A DNA stretch of 64,000 nt from Pyropia haitanensis (taxonomy: Eukaryota; Rhodophyta; Bangiophyceae; Bangiales; Bangiaceae), in contig SDUX01000008.1 in assembly GCA_008729055.1 (NCBI GenBank), positions 2,418,001-2,482,000 on the forward strand. Direction: 5' to 3'. Below the pieces are notes generated by a model. It made no database searches. It was given only the letters and a program-made list of their open reading frames with translations, and was not told the DNA's origin. The translations under genes were made by a program, and so were the position numbers. Shown here piece by piece: positions 9,609-20,924 of the stretch; position 1 is the first letter of the stretch; every line of letters begins with the position of its first letter.

Positions 9609-11038
9609 GTACCGCGGGCTGGCAGACCGCTCAACGGATGCGCACAGCGCCTCGCTTCCCCCTTCCCTCATCGCCCACCGCTCCCTCCGTAGATGGAAAA
9701 CGTTGCCGCTTCGCCCTGTGCCGACCGACCGACGCGCAGACAGCAAAAAGAGGGCGGCACGCGGACGTGATGAAGGAGCACGACAGTTATGTTGGCAACC
9801 GAGGGCGCGCGTCGGTCATCCAATGGAGGGGGCGGGGACACCCGACACAAGTGCGTCGCCGTCACCAGAAGCACCCTCCCCCAACCCGCGCCAGAACAGC
9901 CCTGTCCCCTGGGCGGGAACACCTCACCCCCCCCCCCCCCGCCACGTGGTCCGCAGGCACCTCCACCGCCACAACTGCCCCCCCCACACCCCTCTCTCCC
10001 CCTCCCCCTCCCGCCCTCGACGGCTGGAATTCCCGCCGTACGCAGCTCGGCGCAATGGCCAGCGAGGCGAGCGGCACCCCCCCCCCTCGCCCCGCTCGCC
10101 GCGGTCAACCGCGACGGGGATCCAGGAAGGGGCAGGCAGGGGGCGAGTGTGCCCACAAACCGGCGTGCCGCGCCAGCGCGCGCGCGGCACGGGCAACGCG
10201 TGCGCCGCCCAGCAGGCCGACGGATGCGCCCCACACCGGGCACGCCCGGCATCGTCGCTCGCTCGGCGCGGCGTCGCGCGGCAGCCGTGTGGGCGTGGCG
10301 TGGCGTGGCCTTGCGGTGGCGACTGGTCGCGGGCGTGGTCAAGGGGGTGGAAGTGGGGCAGGCGGGCCCAACGGCGACTGACGGCAAAAAAAAACGGGAC
10401 AGCCACGAGTGGGGGGGGCACGTAGCCCGGCAAGGGACGAAAGGGGGCGTCGCACAGTGCAGAGCCGGGCGAAGGGTGTGAGCGCGTGGCAGGGCCCCGT
10501 GAGAAGACATCAAAAGTCCGCACAGGCAGTTGAAGTAGAATTATGACTATTCAAAGTCATTTCCGACAGTAATCAATATATTTCTTTCTGCGTTTGTGTG
10601 TGACACAGAAATAAAGCTTTCGCAAGCGTTCCAAGCCAACGGAATCACACTCGACGACGCTGTGACAAGTCCACCCATCGGTCCACTGCAATGTAGTCAG
10701 CTATCAGAAGTGACCACCACTGTAATCCGCGCAACGTCCTCGCTCGGCCTCACGCATAGGACCGGCTGAGGTTTGGCCCTCCGGCCTCCCATTCCTCTCG
10801 CAGCATGCAACCTCGCGGGGCCATTCGTGCCTCGCGTTCTGCACACACGCTGCAAACACGCGCTCATTGCCGTGCGCGTTGACCCGCCATCCACATAGGC
10901 GTCTACCGGGCCCCGCGTGTGCTGATCCCGATCATTGCCCGCCGTTGCCAACCGTGTCTACCCGGTACATCTCCCTCGCGCCCAACTCCCCCCTGTCACA
11001 CGTGCTGGACGTGCCTGTTGCCAGCCGCCGTCACCATC
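9609..11038. other. Intergenic between divergent genes, with AT-rich island
   Basis: 1.4 kb separates the carboxypeptidase start from the GPD start and should hold both promoters. A C run lies at about 9929-9941. An AT-richer island at 10525-10640 includes a small palindrome (ATGACT, five bases, AAGTCAT) at about 10543-10561 and AATAAAG near 10610. No coding signal beyond shadows. Confidence 0.5.
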
Positions 11039-12199
11039 ATGGCGTCCATCACTGCCGACGCCCTGGGCACCCTGGAGAAGACGTTTGCCACTAGCGGGCG
11101 GTCGGAGAAGGTGGCCATCATTGGCGCGGGCAACTGGGGCTCTGCCGCGGCCATGATCATTGGCCGGAACTGCAAGAAGCTGGACATCTTTGACGACAAC
11201 GTGACGGTTTGGTGTCTGGAGGAGAAGGTCGAGGGCGGCAACCTCACGGACATCATCAACACAACGCACGTCAATGTCAAGTACCTGCCCGACCACAAGC
11301 TGCCCGAAAATGTGCGTGCCGAGCCAGACCTGGTCAAGTCAGTCGCGGGCGCGACGCTGCTGGTGTTTGTGCTGCCGCACCAGTTCCTGGCGCGCACCTG
11401 TCAGACGCTCAAGGGCCACCTGGAGGAGGGCGTAAAGGCCATTTCGCTCATCAAGGGTATCGACTTTGACGACAGCGGCCCGCAGCTGATGACTAGCGTG
11501 ATCAAGAGGGAACTCGGGATTGAGGCCTGTGCGCTGTCGGGGGCCAACATTGCGAACGAGATTGCGGCTGGCAAGTTTTGCGAGAGCACCATTGGCTATG
11601 AGCACAAGGAGACGGGCGCCCTCTTCTTTGCGCTGTTTAACGAGCCCAACTTCCGGATCTCCCTCGTGCAGGGCACCGCCGCGGTGCAGGTGTTTGGGGC
11701 CATCAAGAACATTGTGGCGCTGGGGGCTGGGTTTTGCGACGCCCTCGACATGGGCAACAACACCAAGGCCGCGCTGATGCGCATTGGGCTCATTGAGATG
11801 TACCGGTTTGCCACCCAGTACTTCAAGGACGTGGACACGATGACGATGGTCGAGTCGTGCGGCATGGCGGACCTCATCACCACCTGCATGGGCGGTCGTA
11901 ACCGTCGAGTAGCCGAGGCGTACGGGCGTTCCCGGTTGGAGAAGGGCGATGCACACCGCTCGTGGGAGGACCTCGAGGCAGAGATGCTCAACGGCCAAAA
12001 ATTGCAGGGCACGGGCGCGGCCAAGGAGGTCTTTGCGATCCTCACCCGCGACAAGCTGTTGGACAGATTCCCCTTCCTGGTGACCCTTTACAAGATTGCA
12101 TTTGAGGGCAAGCCCATTGAGGACGTGGTGAACATCCCAGAAGAGCACTTCCTTCCGTCGGTGGTGACGGGCGCCAAGACGACCGTCACGTCTGCGTAG
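11039..12199 (+). CDS. GPD1: NAD-dependent glycerol-3-phosphate dehydrogenase, cytosolic GPD1 type
   Basis: Intronless 386-residue enzyme that interconverts dihydroxyacetone phosphate and sn-glycerol-3-phosphate with NAD(H). The Rossmann motif GAGNWG is at residues 29-34. SLIKGID contains Lys139, KNIVALGAGF contains the catalytic Lys223, NNTKAAL has Lys243, and GGRNRRVAEAY carries the substrate phosphate-binding Arg region near 287-290. All align in order with animal/fungal GPD1 proteins, and length is typical. The start is the ATG in CACCATCATGG at 11039; the frame is open upstream to 10919 but has no earlier ATG, so there is no transit peptide and the enzyme is probably cytosolic. In red algae the product can feed both glycerolipids and floridoside; that link is inferred from biology, not from this locus. 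Confidence 0.97.
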   Translation: MASITADALGTLEKTFATSGRSEKVAIIGAGNWGSAAAMIIGRNCKKLDIFDDNVTVWCLEEKVEGGNLTDIINTTHVNVKYLPDHKLPENVRAEPDLVKSVAGATLLVFVLPHQFLARTCQTLKGHLEEGVKAISLIKGIDFDDSGPQLMTSVIKRELGIEACALSGANIANEIAAGKFCESTIGYEHKETGALFFALFNEPNFRISLVQGTAAVQVFGAIKNIVALGAGFCDALDMGNNTKAALMRIGLIEMYRFATQYFKDVDTMTMVESCGMADLITTCMGGRNRRVAEAYGRSRLEKGDAHRSWEDLEAEMLNGQKLQGTGAAKEVFAILTRDKLLDRFPFLVTLYKIAFEGKPIEDVVNIPEEHFLPSVVTGAKTTVTSA

Positions 12200-13085
12200 G
12201 GAGGGATTAGGCCGCTGGTTTGCGCCGGGCTGAGCCACTTCATTGCAAGCCATCCGTGGCAGGGGGGGTGTTGCTTTGTTGGTTTTGAGTGGTTTGTTTT
12301 GTTGCGGTGTGGCCGACGCCTGGCTACCAGGTGCTTTTGTGATACCCCCTTGCCTCCCTTTCACGGCTCAAGTATCACCGTCACCATACCGCCGGCGATT
12401 GCCACTATGTATAAAGCTTTGCTCTGCTGGATGACACACCAACCAGTGGCTGATGTATTGCGTGACGGACTGCACTGACACCGAGGATACGACTCCGAAG
12501 CGTCGAGGTGCCAGCGAATCACAACCTCCGGGAGGCGGCCTGTAGCAGAGGACCCTCCTCATCCGCGAATGGGAGTAGTCTTTCTGGCGTCGATGGCGGC
12601 AATGACGGCAGCGACGGCGGCAAAGAGGAACCCCAACACTCCCATCTCTGTCTTATGATGATCGGCTCAGTGCGATTAGCTTGGGCATGAGACTCCGCCC
12701 CCTCTCCTCGATACAAGAGTGAGGCTGCGGCACCGCAGGGAAGCTCAGCGGTGTGCGCGCATCAAGGTGGTAACAGCCACAGGAGTCCTCGCACAGAAGA
12801 GTAATCAGCACGGGCACTCCCGGCCGTCCACACCTGCCCACAGCTGATGGCCTTGGTTGGTGGTTATGCTCAAGGTTTGTTTCAAAGAGCGCATGCCATA
12901 GCACGGAACAGTGCCGACGTGTTGCTCCCAGTTCTACGGGCGTCTTTGCAGGCTTGCATCTGGCTTGGCCCCAGTGAGTCAATGAGCAACGCCGAGAGGG
13001 TTCACCCAGTCAACGACAATCCTGGGCGCCGCACCTCGCCGCAGGAGTCAGGCCATGTGGCTCGAAGGTGGAGTTGTCTGGAGCA
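12200..13085. other. Intergenic
   Basis: Mixed-GC sequence between GPD and the right repeat arm. The first ~200 bases (T/G-rich) are the likely GPD 3' UTR. Only short open frames without recognisable features. Confidence 0.55.
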
Positions 13086-13380
13086 CCACGGTTGGCGAGT
13101 CTTGCTCAGCTCTGTGCTCCAAGAACGCTACGTCCACGCGTCCGTCATCTCGACGCGTTCCACGGGTGGACGGCGGTGGCCATGTTGTGTACTGATGAGA
13201 GCGTGACAGCAAGCTTCTCTCTGGAAGACAAGTTGAGGCAAGAGGCAAAGGATAAGCAATTATAGTACGAGGCGTAGTACGAGTCCGTCCAGCCATGCAC
13301 GTGTCCGCACCTGCACTGCTTCTGACCTCAGACAACACTCGTGGATTCATATTGTACAAGCACAGACGACAAACACATCC

Positions 13381-13468
13381 GCCTTTATAGCTCAGTTGGG
13401 TCCAATCAGCATCAAAGAGCGCACGACTGAAGATCGTGAGGTCGCCAGTTCGATCCTGGCTGAAGGCA
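13381..13468 (+). tRNA. tRNA-Phe (GAA) with a 15-nt D-loop insertion, copy 2
   Basis: Identical over its 88 bases to the copy at 6784-6871, including the D-loop insertion. Internal box A is interrupted only at its 3' side (TAGCTCAGTTGG is intact) and box B is AGTTCGATCC. Confidence 0.95.
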
Positions 13469-13476
13469 GGACATCA

Positions 13477-13481
13477 TTTTT
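13477..13481 (+). terminator. Pol III terminator of tRNA-Phe (right copy)
   Basis: Five T beginning 9 bases after the tRNA 3' end, at the same distance as in the left arm. Confidence 0.75.
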
Positions 13482-13729
13482 GGGCTGTGGACAGTCTGAT
13501 TGTCCTATTTGTAGTGTGTTCATGGTCATGACGGTTGGCACCTTGTGCACTGGCCAGTCTCCGAAGAACAGCTGCTGCGCGAGCCGACAACACCTCCACA
13601 AGTCTCGCCACAATCCGACAGCCTGCTGCCATATAGCTGTGTTCTCGACTACAGCTGGCCGAGACAGAACACAGAGCTGTCAGCAGTCATAGGGAACCGA
13701 AAAGACCGAGGTCATGCCGGGTGGCCGAG

Positions 13730-15460
13730 TGAACAGTGCCAGAGCCATCCGGACAATTACCACCAAGGACAGATCTCCCCGTTGCCGCCACCTTTTTTCT
13801 TGGCAGAATTTCTCCGTGCTGCGGGACGGCAAGCCCAGACCACCATTGCCACCTGATCACGTTACCGCAAGTCTTCTTCTTCGACATCAGCCTCTCCTCT
13901 CAACCTCCTACATTGAACGCATGCAGCCAATATCTATGAGAAAATGAGGGTGATGCAGGGAGAGGCGAGTTTCGATTTGAAGCAAAACATGGCCTGAGAG
14001 GAAGGGTGGGGGTGGCATTGCAAGGTATTGCATCAACTTGTGTGGCGACCCGCGTCTGTGCTACCGTCTGCCCTCCGTGGTTGCATCTAAGGAAGGGACA
14101 GTGCTGCGAATCGGAGACGGCCGGCTCGCCTGTGTAGTGTTGGAGGACCCCACGTCGCACAATGACCGGTTTCGGTCTCTTGCGAGAGGTGCGGCCACCG
14201 ACTGACTGAATCTGGCCAGCCATGGCCTCGACGCGCTCATCCTGCTGTCATCGCCTAAATCTGAACACCCGCCATACATAAAAACAAGTGTAGGACATAA
14301 TTAATTCACTTTGCGAACACGGATGGAAGTATTTGTAATTAGAACTGTACACGCGTAGGCGTACTGGGTCGCTTGAATTCGAGGGACCCGATCTGGCAGC
14401 TGGTCGTCGACTCCGTGGTCTTGCGCCTCGACCCACACCCTGATCGTGCCCGGCGCCCTTCTGCCGCCGCCCTTGAGGCCTCGGTCCCGGCTTTGGCTCG
14501 AGCCGCTGGCCCCACGCCGCGTCCCCGCCTTCACCCTCGCACCCCTCCTCGCCCTGCACATCATGGCCGTTGTGGCGCATGTCCTCCCCGTGCGAATTTG
14601 ACCCCCCCCACGCGGCACACCGACACCCGAATTCGCGCCCGCCCGCGTCGCGGTATGACGTTGGCCCGGCCTGGCGTTCCTCTCATCCCCCCCCCCCCCC
14701 CACCCTTAGTTCCCTCCTGCTCTGTGGTGACACGATGGCGTGCGTCATTGGGGGACCTGTGCTTCTCACGAGGCTTGGCGCGTGGTGGGGGGTGGCCCGC
14801 AGCCGCGCTCGCGGCGTCGGGAGATTGGGGCGGCGCGCCAGCCGCTACCCCTCACCCCTCTCTGCTGCTGCGCTGGTTTTTTTTTTTTTGAAGGGTGGGT
14901 ACTGGGAAGGGCTGCTGGGCCATGTGCTGTTGCTGTCTACCCTTCCCTCGTTTCCTTCTCTCTCACCTTTGGCTTTGTTCTCGGAGGGGGGGGGGGGGGA
15001 ACCCGACGCTTGCCGCCAGCCTGCTTGGCCGCGCCGCCCGACCCGCCCGGTCGCGTCCGACCGACGTGTGGGGCGGACCGTGCCTGCGCGGCGGGTGAGC
15101 AACGGCCCGCCGTTCGGAGCGGCTGCCGACGGGGGTCGGCGTGCCCTCCCCCAGCGCGCGCGCACCCCGTCGAGTCTGCCCCATCAGCCGCCACCCGCTG
15201 CGACGGCGGGCGTCGGCGACGACGGCGCTGGTCAACGGCGGGGGCAGCGTGAAGCGGCGGCGGTGGACCGCGCGGCTGGGGAGTTCCCCCCTGTCGCTCG
15301 GCGCTGGCGACGGTCGGCAACCGCGGCGGCGGTCCCCCTCGCGGCCACGTTTTGGCGTGGTGACGGCGGCGGGTGCGGGCGACGACGACTCGCTGTGGCG
15401 GACGCGTACCGCAGCCGGCCGTTGTTGTCGCCTGTCTAGTGGCGGCGGCCGGGCGGCGGG
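13730..15460. other. Intergenic
   Basis: First ~600 bases are of moderate GC (AT-rich patch near 14280-14345), then very GC-rich with C, T and G homopolymers (14689-14702, 14877-14889, 14987-14998). Translations of open frames are low complexity. It should hold the promoter of the large gene starting at 15461. Confidence 0.5.
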
Positions 15461-16222
15461 ATGCGGCTTCGGCCGGATGGGTCGCTGTGGGTGGTGCGGC
15501 CGCCAGCTGCGGCGGCGCCCTCTGAGGATGACGCCGCCGCTGCCGCGGCGGGCGTGGCCACGGCCGGTGTGGCGGGTGCGGCCGACGACGTCGCCGCCGC
15601 CCAGCACGCCACCCGGACGACGTGGCGCCGTGGGGCGGCGGGCACCGCCGCGACGGCGGTCTTGCCCCGGGCGGCGGCGTCGCGGAGCCAGCCGGCGGTG
15701 GTGACGGCACCGGCGGGGGTGGACGGCGACGCCGGGGGGGGCGCCGGCTGGCGGCGGGCGTCGCTCAGCCAGTCGGCGACGGTCCCCGCCGGTGGGGGGT
15801 CGGCGGCGGCGCTCGGCGGGGTTCCCGTGGCGGACGATGTGCCGGTCGACCCGGCGGGGATAGAGGTGCGGGCGGGGCTTGCGGCGGCGGACGCAGTTGC
15901 CGGCGCGGCGGCAGCGGCGCCCGCGGCAGGCCGATGGCGGCGGGACGGCCGCGCTGCCCGCCAAGCATTGTCAGGGGCGGGTGGACCGGCGGCGGGCGTG
16001 GCGGTGGCGGCTGCGACGGTGGGAGCACAGCAGCAGCTGCGCGGGCCGCTGCCGTCACCGCCGCCGCCGCCGCCGCCGCCGCCACCAGCACCGCCGTCCA
16101 CCCCCCCTTCCGCTGGTCCGTCGGCCCACACCGCGACGCGCTTTGGGGAGGAGCTCGCGTCTGTGAGGCGGCAGCGGGAGGCCGCCCTAGCCGCCTCCCT
16201 GCGCGCCGACGAGGCGGGCGCA

Positions 16223-16253
<31 letters not shown>

Positions 16254-19200
16254 GGCCCGCGGCGGAAGCGGTGGCGGCAACGGCGGCGGCGGCGGCGCCG
16301 CCGCCGTCGACGGTGCTGCCATCGACGGCCGACGCGGTGCGGTACGCGGCGCGGCTGGAGGCGGCGCTCGCCTCGCGCGACGCCGACGCGGCCACCCTCC
16401 GCGCGGCCGTCGCGGCGCTCGCCGACGAGCGCGGCCGCGGGGCGGCCGTGCGGTGGACGCTCCAGCCGCCGCCGTTGGTGCGGCCAACAGGGAGGGGGGG
16501 CGCTGTTGCCGCCGCTGCCGCCCGCGACGCGCCGCCGTCGTCTGTGCGCGTGGCGCCGACCGGCGGCGACGGCGGCGGGTTGCGGAGCGGGGGGCGGGAG
16601 GAGCGGCGGCACTCGCTGGGCGCGGCGGTGCCGGCCGGGCGCGGCCGCCGGCGGCTGGGCGAGGTGCTCTTCTCGTCCGCGTCGGGGGGGATGCTGGGCG
16701 GCACGGGTGGGGGCGGCGTCGCCGCGGGGCCCGCCGCGTCAGCTTCGGTGGCGGCCGTGCCGGCGTCGCCGCCGTGTACGCCGACAGGGGCAGGGGCGCG
16801 CCTTTTCCCGCTGCACCCGCTGTCGGCGCAGTCGCGGACGCCCCGGCGGGGGGTCACCCCGTTGGGCCACCGCGCCCGCGATGGGCGAGCCGGCAGTGCC
16901 GAGCGGGGGCGGGACAGCTCTGGCGACAGCTGTACCAGTGATGGCGGCCGCGGCAGCCGACACTACGACACGAGCGGCCGCCGCACGGACCGTACGCGCC
17001 GCAGCGGCAGCAGCCGCTATGCCTACAGCGGCCGCTGCACGCGGAGTGGCGGCGGTGCGTACGTGCAGCTGCCGATGTCGAGCGACGAGGACGCGGACAC
17101 GCCCTGCACGTGGCGCGCGGGCGACACCGCCACGGGCTGCAGCCGCGGGACGGGCGCCACGCCCAGCACGCCGTCCTCACCGTCTGTCGATGGCGGCGGT
17201 GGCCGCGGCGTCGGCCCTCGCCGGCTCTTCCACCGCCGTTCCGCGCGGCGGCGGGGTGCAGTGGCCGCGACGGGCCCGGGCCCCTTACGACGGTCGTCGC
17301 TGGTGGCGGTGGCGGTCTTGCTGACGCTGACCGTCCCGCTGGCGGTGGTGCGGCTGACCGTCGACGGCGACGGCGCGGCTGTGGGCGGGCGCGGCGTCGG
17401 CGACACGCTCCGCCGTGCGTCGTCGCACGTGCTCAGCGGCTGGTCGCCCCTGTCGCTGCCGTCGCTGCCGTCGCTGTCGTCGCTCTCGGCGCTGGCCGAC
17501 CGGTCCTTGTCGGCCGCCGCGTCAGCGGGGGGGGCGTTTGTCGGTCGGGCGGCGCGGGCGGGGGCGGCGGCGCCGTCGGCTTCCGGGGCGCTGCCACCGC
17601 CTGCGGCCGGCAGCCTGGGCGCCGACGGCGGTGGCGGTGGCGGCGGTGGCGGTGGCGGCGGCGGCGGCGGCGCGGCGGCGGTGCACCCGCCACCGTCCCC
17701 CCTGGAGCTGCCCACCGACGCGCACGGCGAGGGGGCGTGGCCTGCCGACACGGACGGGGAGGTGCACGAGGTGGACCCCCCCCTGATGGCGTCGTTTCGC
17801 TCGCCTCCCTCCTGGCCGGCCGCTTTGGGACGCTCCTCGCGCCCGCGCTGCTCAGCCGCGCGCCGTGGCTCTTCCCCCCTGCCCCGTGCGACCAACCCCG
17901 GCTGGCGCTGCGGCTGGACGCGGAGGACCACCCGCTACCCGGTACCCTCCGGCTGCTGCGGACGTGTGGGGCCGCGGCCGGCGGCGGCGGCGCCGTCGAC
18001 GGCAGCTGCGAGCCCGACCTATCCGCCCACATCCCCGACATGCGGCGTGTGTACGTGGCGCTGCCGCTGCCCGCGGCGCCGCCGGGCCTCCTCACCGTCT
18101 ACCCGTCAGGCCGGCCGGGGCAGTACGAGGGGCAGATAGGGGAGGAGGACGCGGCGGGGGAGCTGGCCGCGACGGTCCTGTGGCGCCTCGACGATGACGG
18201 GGTGGTGCTGCTCGGCCGCGGGTGCGCGGGTGGGGGCGCCGCCGAGGTGGGGGGGCGCGCCGTGGAGCGGCCGTTTACGGTGCGGGAGCTGCGGAGCTTG
18301 GGCGCGAGCTGGGGGAGCGGGGGGGCCCAGGCGGTCAAGCGCGTGTTTTCGGGCAAGATCGTCTCCGCGGCGGGCGCGGTTGCGCCAGGCAAGGGCGGGA
18401 GGGGTGGAGGGGTGGGGGGGATCGATACGGATGCAGCTGGCGAGGATGGTGATGGTTGGGGGAGGGGTGGGGGGGCGGCGGCGGCGGCGGTGGCGGCGGC
18501 GGCGGCGGCGGCGGCAGCCACGCCTGTACTAGCGGCAGCGGTGCCACCGGGTGGTCTGGATGCCCCCGCGGGAGGACCCCCGCCGGTGGGGCTTGATAGC
18601 GGTGGCGGCGCGGCAAGGGCGCCGTCGCCCGGGGGCGGGGAGAGTGCCGGCGAGCCGGCGAGCGTGCCCGCCATGCCGCCGCCGCCGGTGGCGGCGGCGC
18701 CTGCCGCGCCGGCGGCGGGCTTTGAAGAGACCGTGCCTGCGGGCGACGGTGCGGTGGCGGCAGTCCGCGACGGGGCGGCGGTGGCGGCCGGCGGTCCGCC
18801 ACTGCCGGCGGGTGGGCCCTGGGGCGGGCCGGCGTCGGGGGAGAGCGGCCTCACCGTGCTGCCGGTGGCTGGGCCAGAGGGCGTTGCTGGCGGTGGGGGT
18901 GTCGGCGGTGGAGGTGGCATGCGTGGCGGCGGTGACGGGCACGGCAGCGACGGTGGCGGTGGTGGTGGCGGTGGCGATGGCGGCGCCTCTCGGGGCGGCG
19001 ACGGCGGCGGCGGTGATGCCGGCGGCGGTTGGGCCGACGGTGGCGGCGCCGCGATCACACGCGACGCCGCGGCATTGTCCGCGGACACGTCGGTGGTGGC
19101 GCGGGACGCGGCCGTCGCGGCGGCCGCGCCCCCCGCCGGGGGGGCACCACCGGCGGATGGCGGCACCGGCGGAACGCGGGCAGCGGGAGCGCCGCCCGCC

Positions 19201-19503
19201 CTCGGGGTGCCGCCGCCACCACCGCAGCCACAGCCGCTGCCGCTGCCGCCGCCGTTGCCGCCGCTGCGGTCGGCCGTGGGTCCCGACGAGGGCGTGCCGG
19301 CGGCGGCGGCCCGCGGCAGCGACCGGCCGATGCGGCTGTCAATGCCCGGCGGCGGGCGGCCGCTGCCGCCAGGACCAGCGGCGGCAGCAGCGGCGCCGCC
19401 GCCGCTGTCGGCGGACCAGCAGGCCGCGCAGGCGCACCACGAGGCGAGCATCGGCGCCGTCGCCGCCGCGCAGGCGGCGGCCGAGGTGGGCCACGGATTC
19501 TAA
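15461..19503 (+). CDS. Large low-complexity protein with one transmembrane segment, unknown family (frame break at C8)
   Basis: Starts at an ATG 24 bases after an in-frame TAG. The N-terminal ~600 residues are Ala/Gly/Pro/Ser/Arg-rich with two short helical segments likely to coil (FGEELASVRRQREAALAASL near 226-250 and YAARLEAALASRDADAATLR near 293-327) and an RS-rich tract. One clear hydrophobic helix, SLVAVAVLLTLTVPLAVVRL, lies near 612-632. At the C8 run 17776-17783 the sensible frame changes: upstream ends VHEVDPP and downstream continues DGVVSLASLLAGRFGTLLAP. The following ~200 residues, with RLALRLDAEDHPLPGTLRLL, AHIPDMRRVYVALPLP and VKRVFSGKIV, are the most gene-like part and could be a lumenal domain. 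A Gly/Ala/Pro-rich tail runs to TAA at 19501-19503. Joined length is about 1347 residues. No domain recognised. Confidence 0.6.
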
Positions 19504-19994
19504 GGCGCCGGCGGCTGCCGAGGCGGGCAGTGGCGGTCGCACGGGAGCGACCGCCGCGGTGGGGGATGTGCCGAGAACGCTGGCTGCGTCGGGAGCAGAC
19601 GCGCTGCTGTCGACACGTGTGGAAGAACGGTCTCTGGTAGGGGGGTGGGGGGATCCTGGCGCGGCCCGCCGCCGCCTCCAGCCACCGACCTGTGGGGGGC
19701 GTCGCGGTGTGCTGCGTGCCCCTTTTTTGTTTTTGTGTTTCTCCTTTCTTCTCCTCTTCTGTCCTTCGTACCTTCTCCTCTTCTGTCCTTTGTACTACTC
19801 CTTCCCGTCATGGCTTCGCGGGTTGCCAGTGTCCAGACGTGCCCCTTCTCCCCCGCCCATGCTGTCCGTCCTTCCCCACCCTCCCCCGCGTGGTGGGGCC
19901 TAGACCGTGTACCTTGCGCGAGTCCAAATTCGTGCTTTGGGCCTACCAGGCCGTGTTGCACGACCCTGTCCGGCGGACACGGGGCCGGGAAACC

Positions 19995-20467
19995 ATGCAC
20001 CGCGCGCGAGAGTTGCCCCCTTGGAAATGCACCCGGTGCACGAGCTTTCTTGCATGAAGCCTGCACCGATAGTGCACGCTCCGTGCACTGAGCGTGCATA
20101 GAAATTTTGCAACACACGGGGAAGTGAGCGGCTCGGCTGCGGAAGCGTATGTATGCGCGCCTCTGAGCACGCGCCGCATGTGGGGCTCGCCTCCTGCTTG
20201 AAAAAGAGCACTCCTTCGTACAGAACCCGAGCAGAGGCAAAGGTGTGCATGCAGATGTCCTGCATGGCACTGCACGAATGCACGAAATCTGGTGCACGGC
20301 GGCATGCATTCGAACAGACTTATCGGGAGCATGTATCAATGGATGTGCACGTCGAGCACCGTGAGAGTGCAAGCCCTGCACGGGAACGTGCTCTGTTGCA
20401 GGGTCCAAGAGTGCAAAGAGTTTGTAACTGACAAGGGAAGCGCCAGCGAAAGAAAACAGCCTTTGCA
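19995..20467. repeat. Cluster of TGCA palindrome cores
   Basis: I count about 22 TGCA tetramers in ~470 bases, against roughly two expected at random. Many are extended palindromes: GTGCAC (at least five), TGCATGCA and ATGCAT. Spacing is irregular. Could be a binding-site array or the remnant of a repeat built from such words. Confidence 0.7.
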
Positions 20468-20894
20468 CATACATCGACGAGGTGGTTCTCATGCTCGATA
20501 CTACAAACGGAGACTCGCCGCAGCTTCCCCTTCAAGGGCGAGCCCGCCTGCACTGGGCGTCTGCCACAGAAACATGAGAAACCGCGTTCTGGGGCGCTGA
20601 GCGCCACGTTGCAGACACACGTACAGGAGTCGGGAAAACCTGAACAGGTTAAATCGGTCGATTCTAAGGTATCCAGGGTTTTTCCCCCCGCTGCTGGTGG
20701 CCGCTCCCCCCGCCGCTGCCGCCGCCACCGACGCCACCGGCCTGCCGCCGGAGTCGCCGCCCCTGGCTGGTCGGCGGCCTCGCCTCTGCCGGCGGGTTGT
20801 TTCTCCCCAGCCGCCGCCGCCGTCGCCGGCGTCGCAGACTGGCCCCTCCCCTACCGCCGCAACCGTCGCCGCCGCCGCCCCCAGCTCTCCGCCT

Positions 20895-20924
20895 CTTCGC
20901 CTTCGCCTTCGCCTTCGCCTTCGC
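20895..20924. repeat. CTTCGC hexamer tandem repeat, 5 copies
   Basis: Five perfect head-to-tail copies in intergenic DNA. Confidence 0.9.

Larger units (their letters stand above)
13086..13729. repeat. Right arm of the large inverted repeat (contains tRNA-Phe)
   Basis: Reverse complement of 6525-7171 with scattered substitutions and small differences. The arms enclose about 5.9 kb holding the divergent carboxypeptidase and GPD genes. The tRNA sequence itself is identical in the two arms, while the flanks have drifted slightly, consistent with selection or conversion on the tRNA. Confidence 0.92.

Noticed and set aside
10919..11038. N-terminal extension of GPD1
   Set aside because: The frame is open upstream but contains no ATG before the 11039 start, and the first residues after 11039 already match the family N-terminus.
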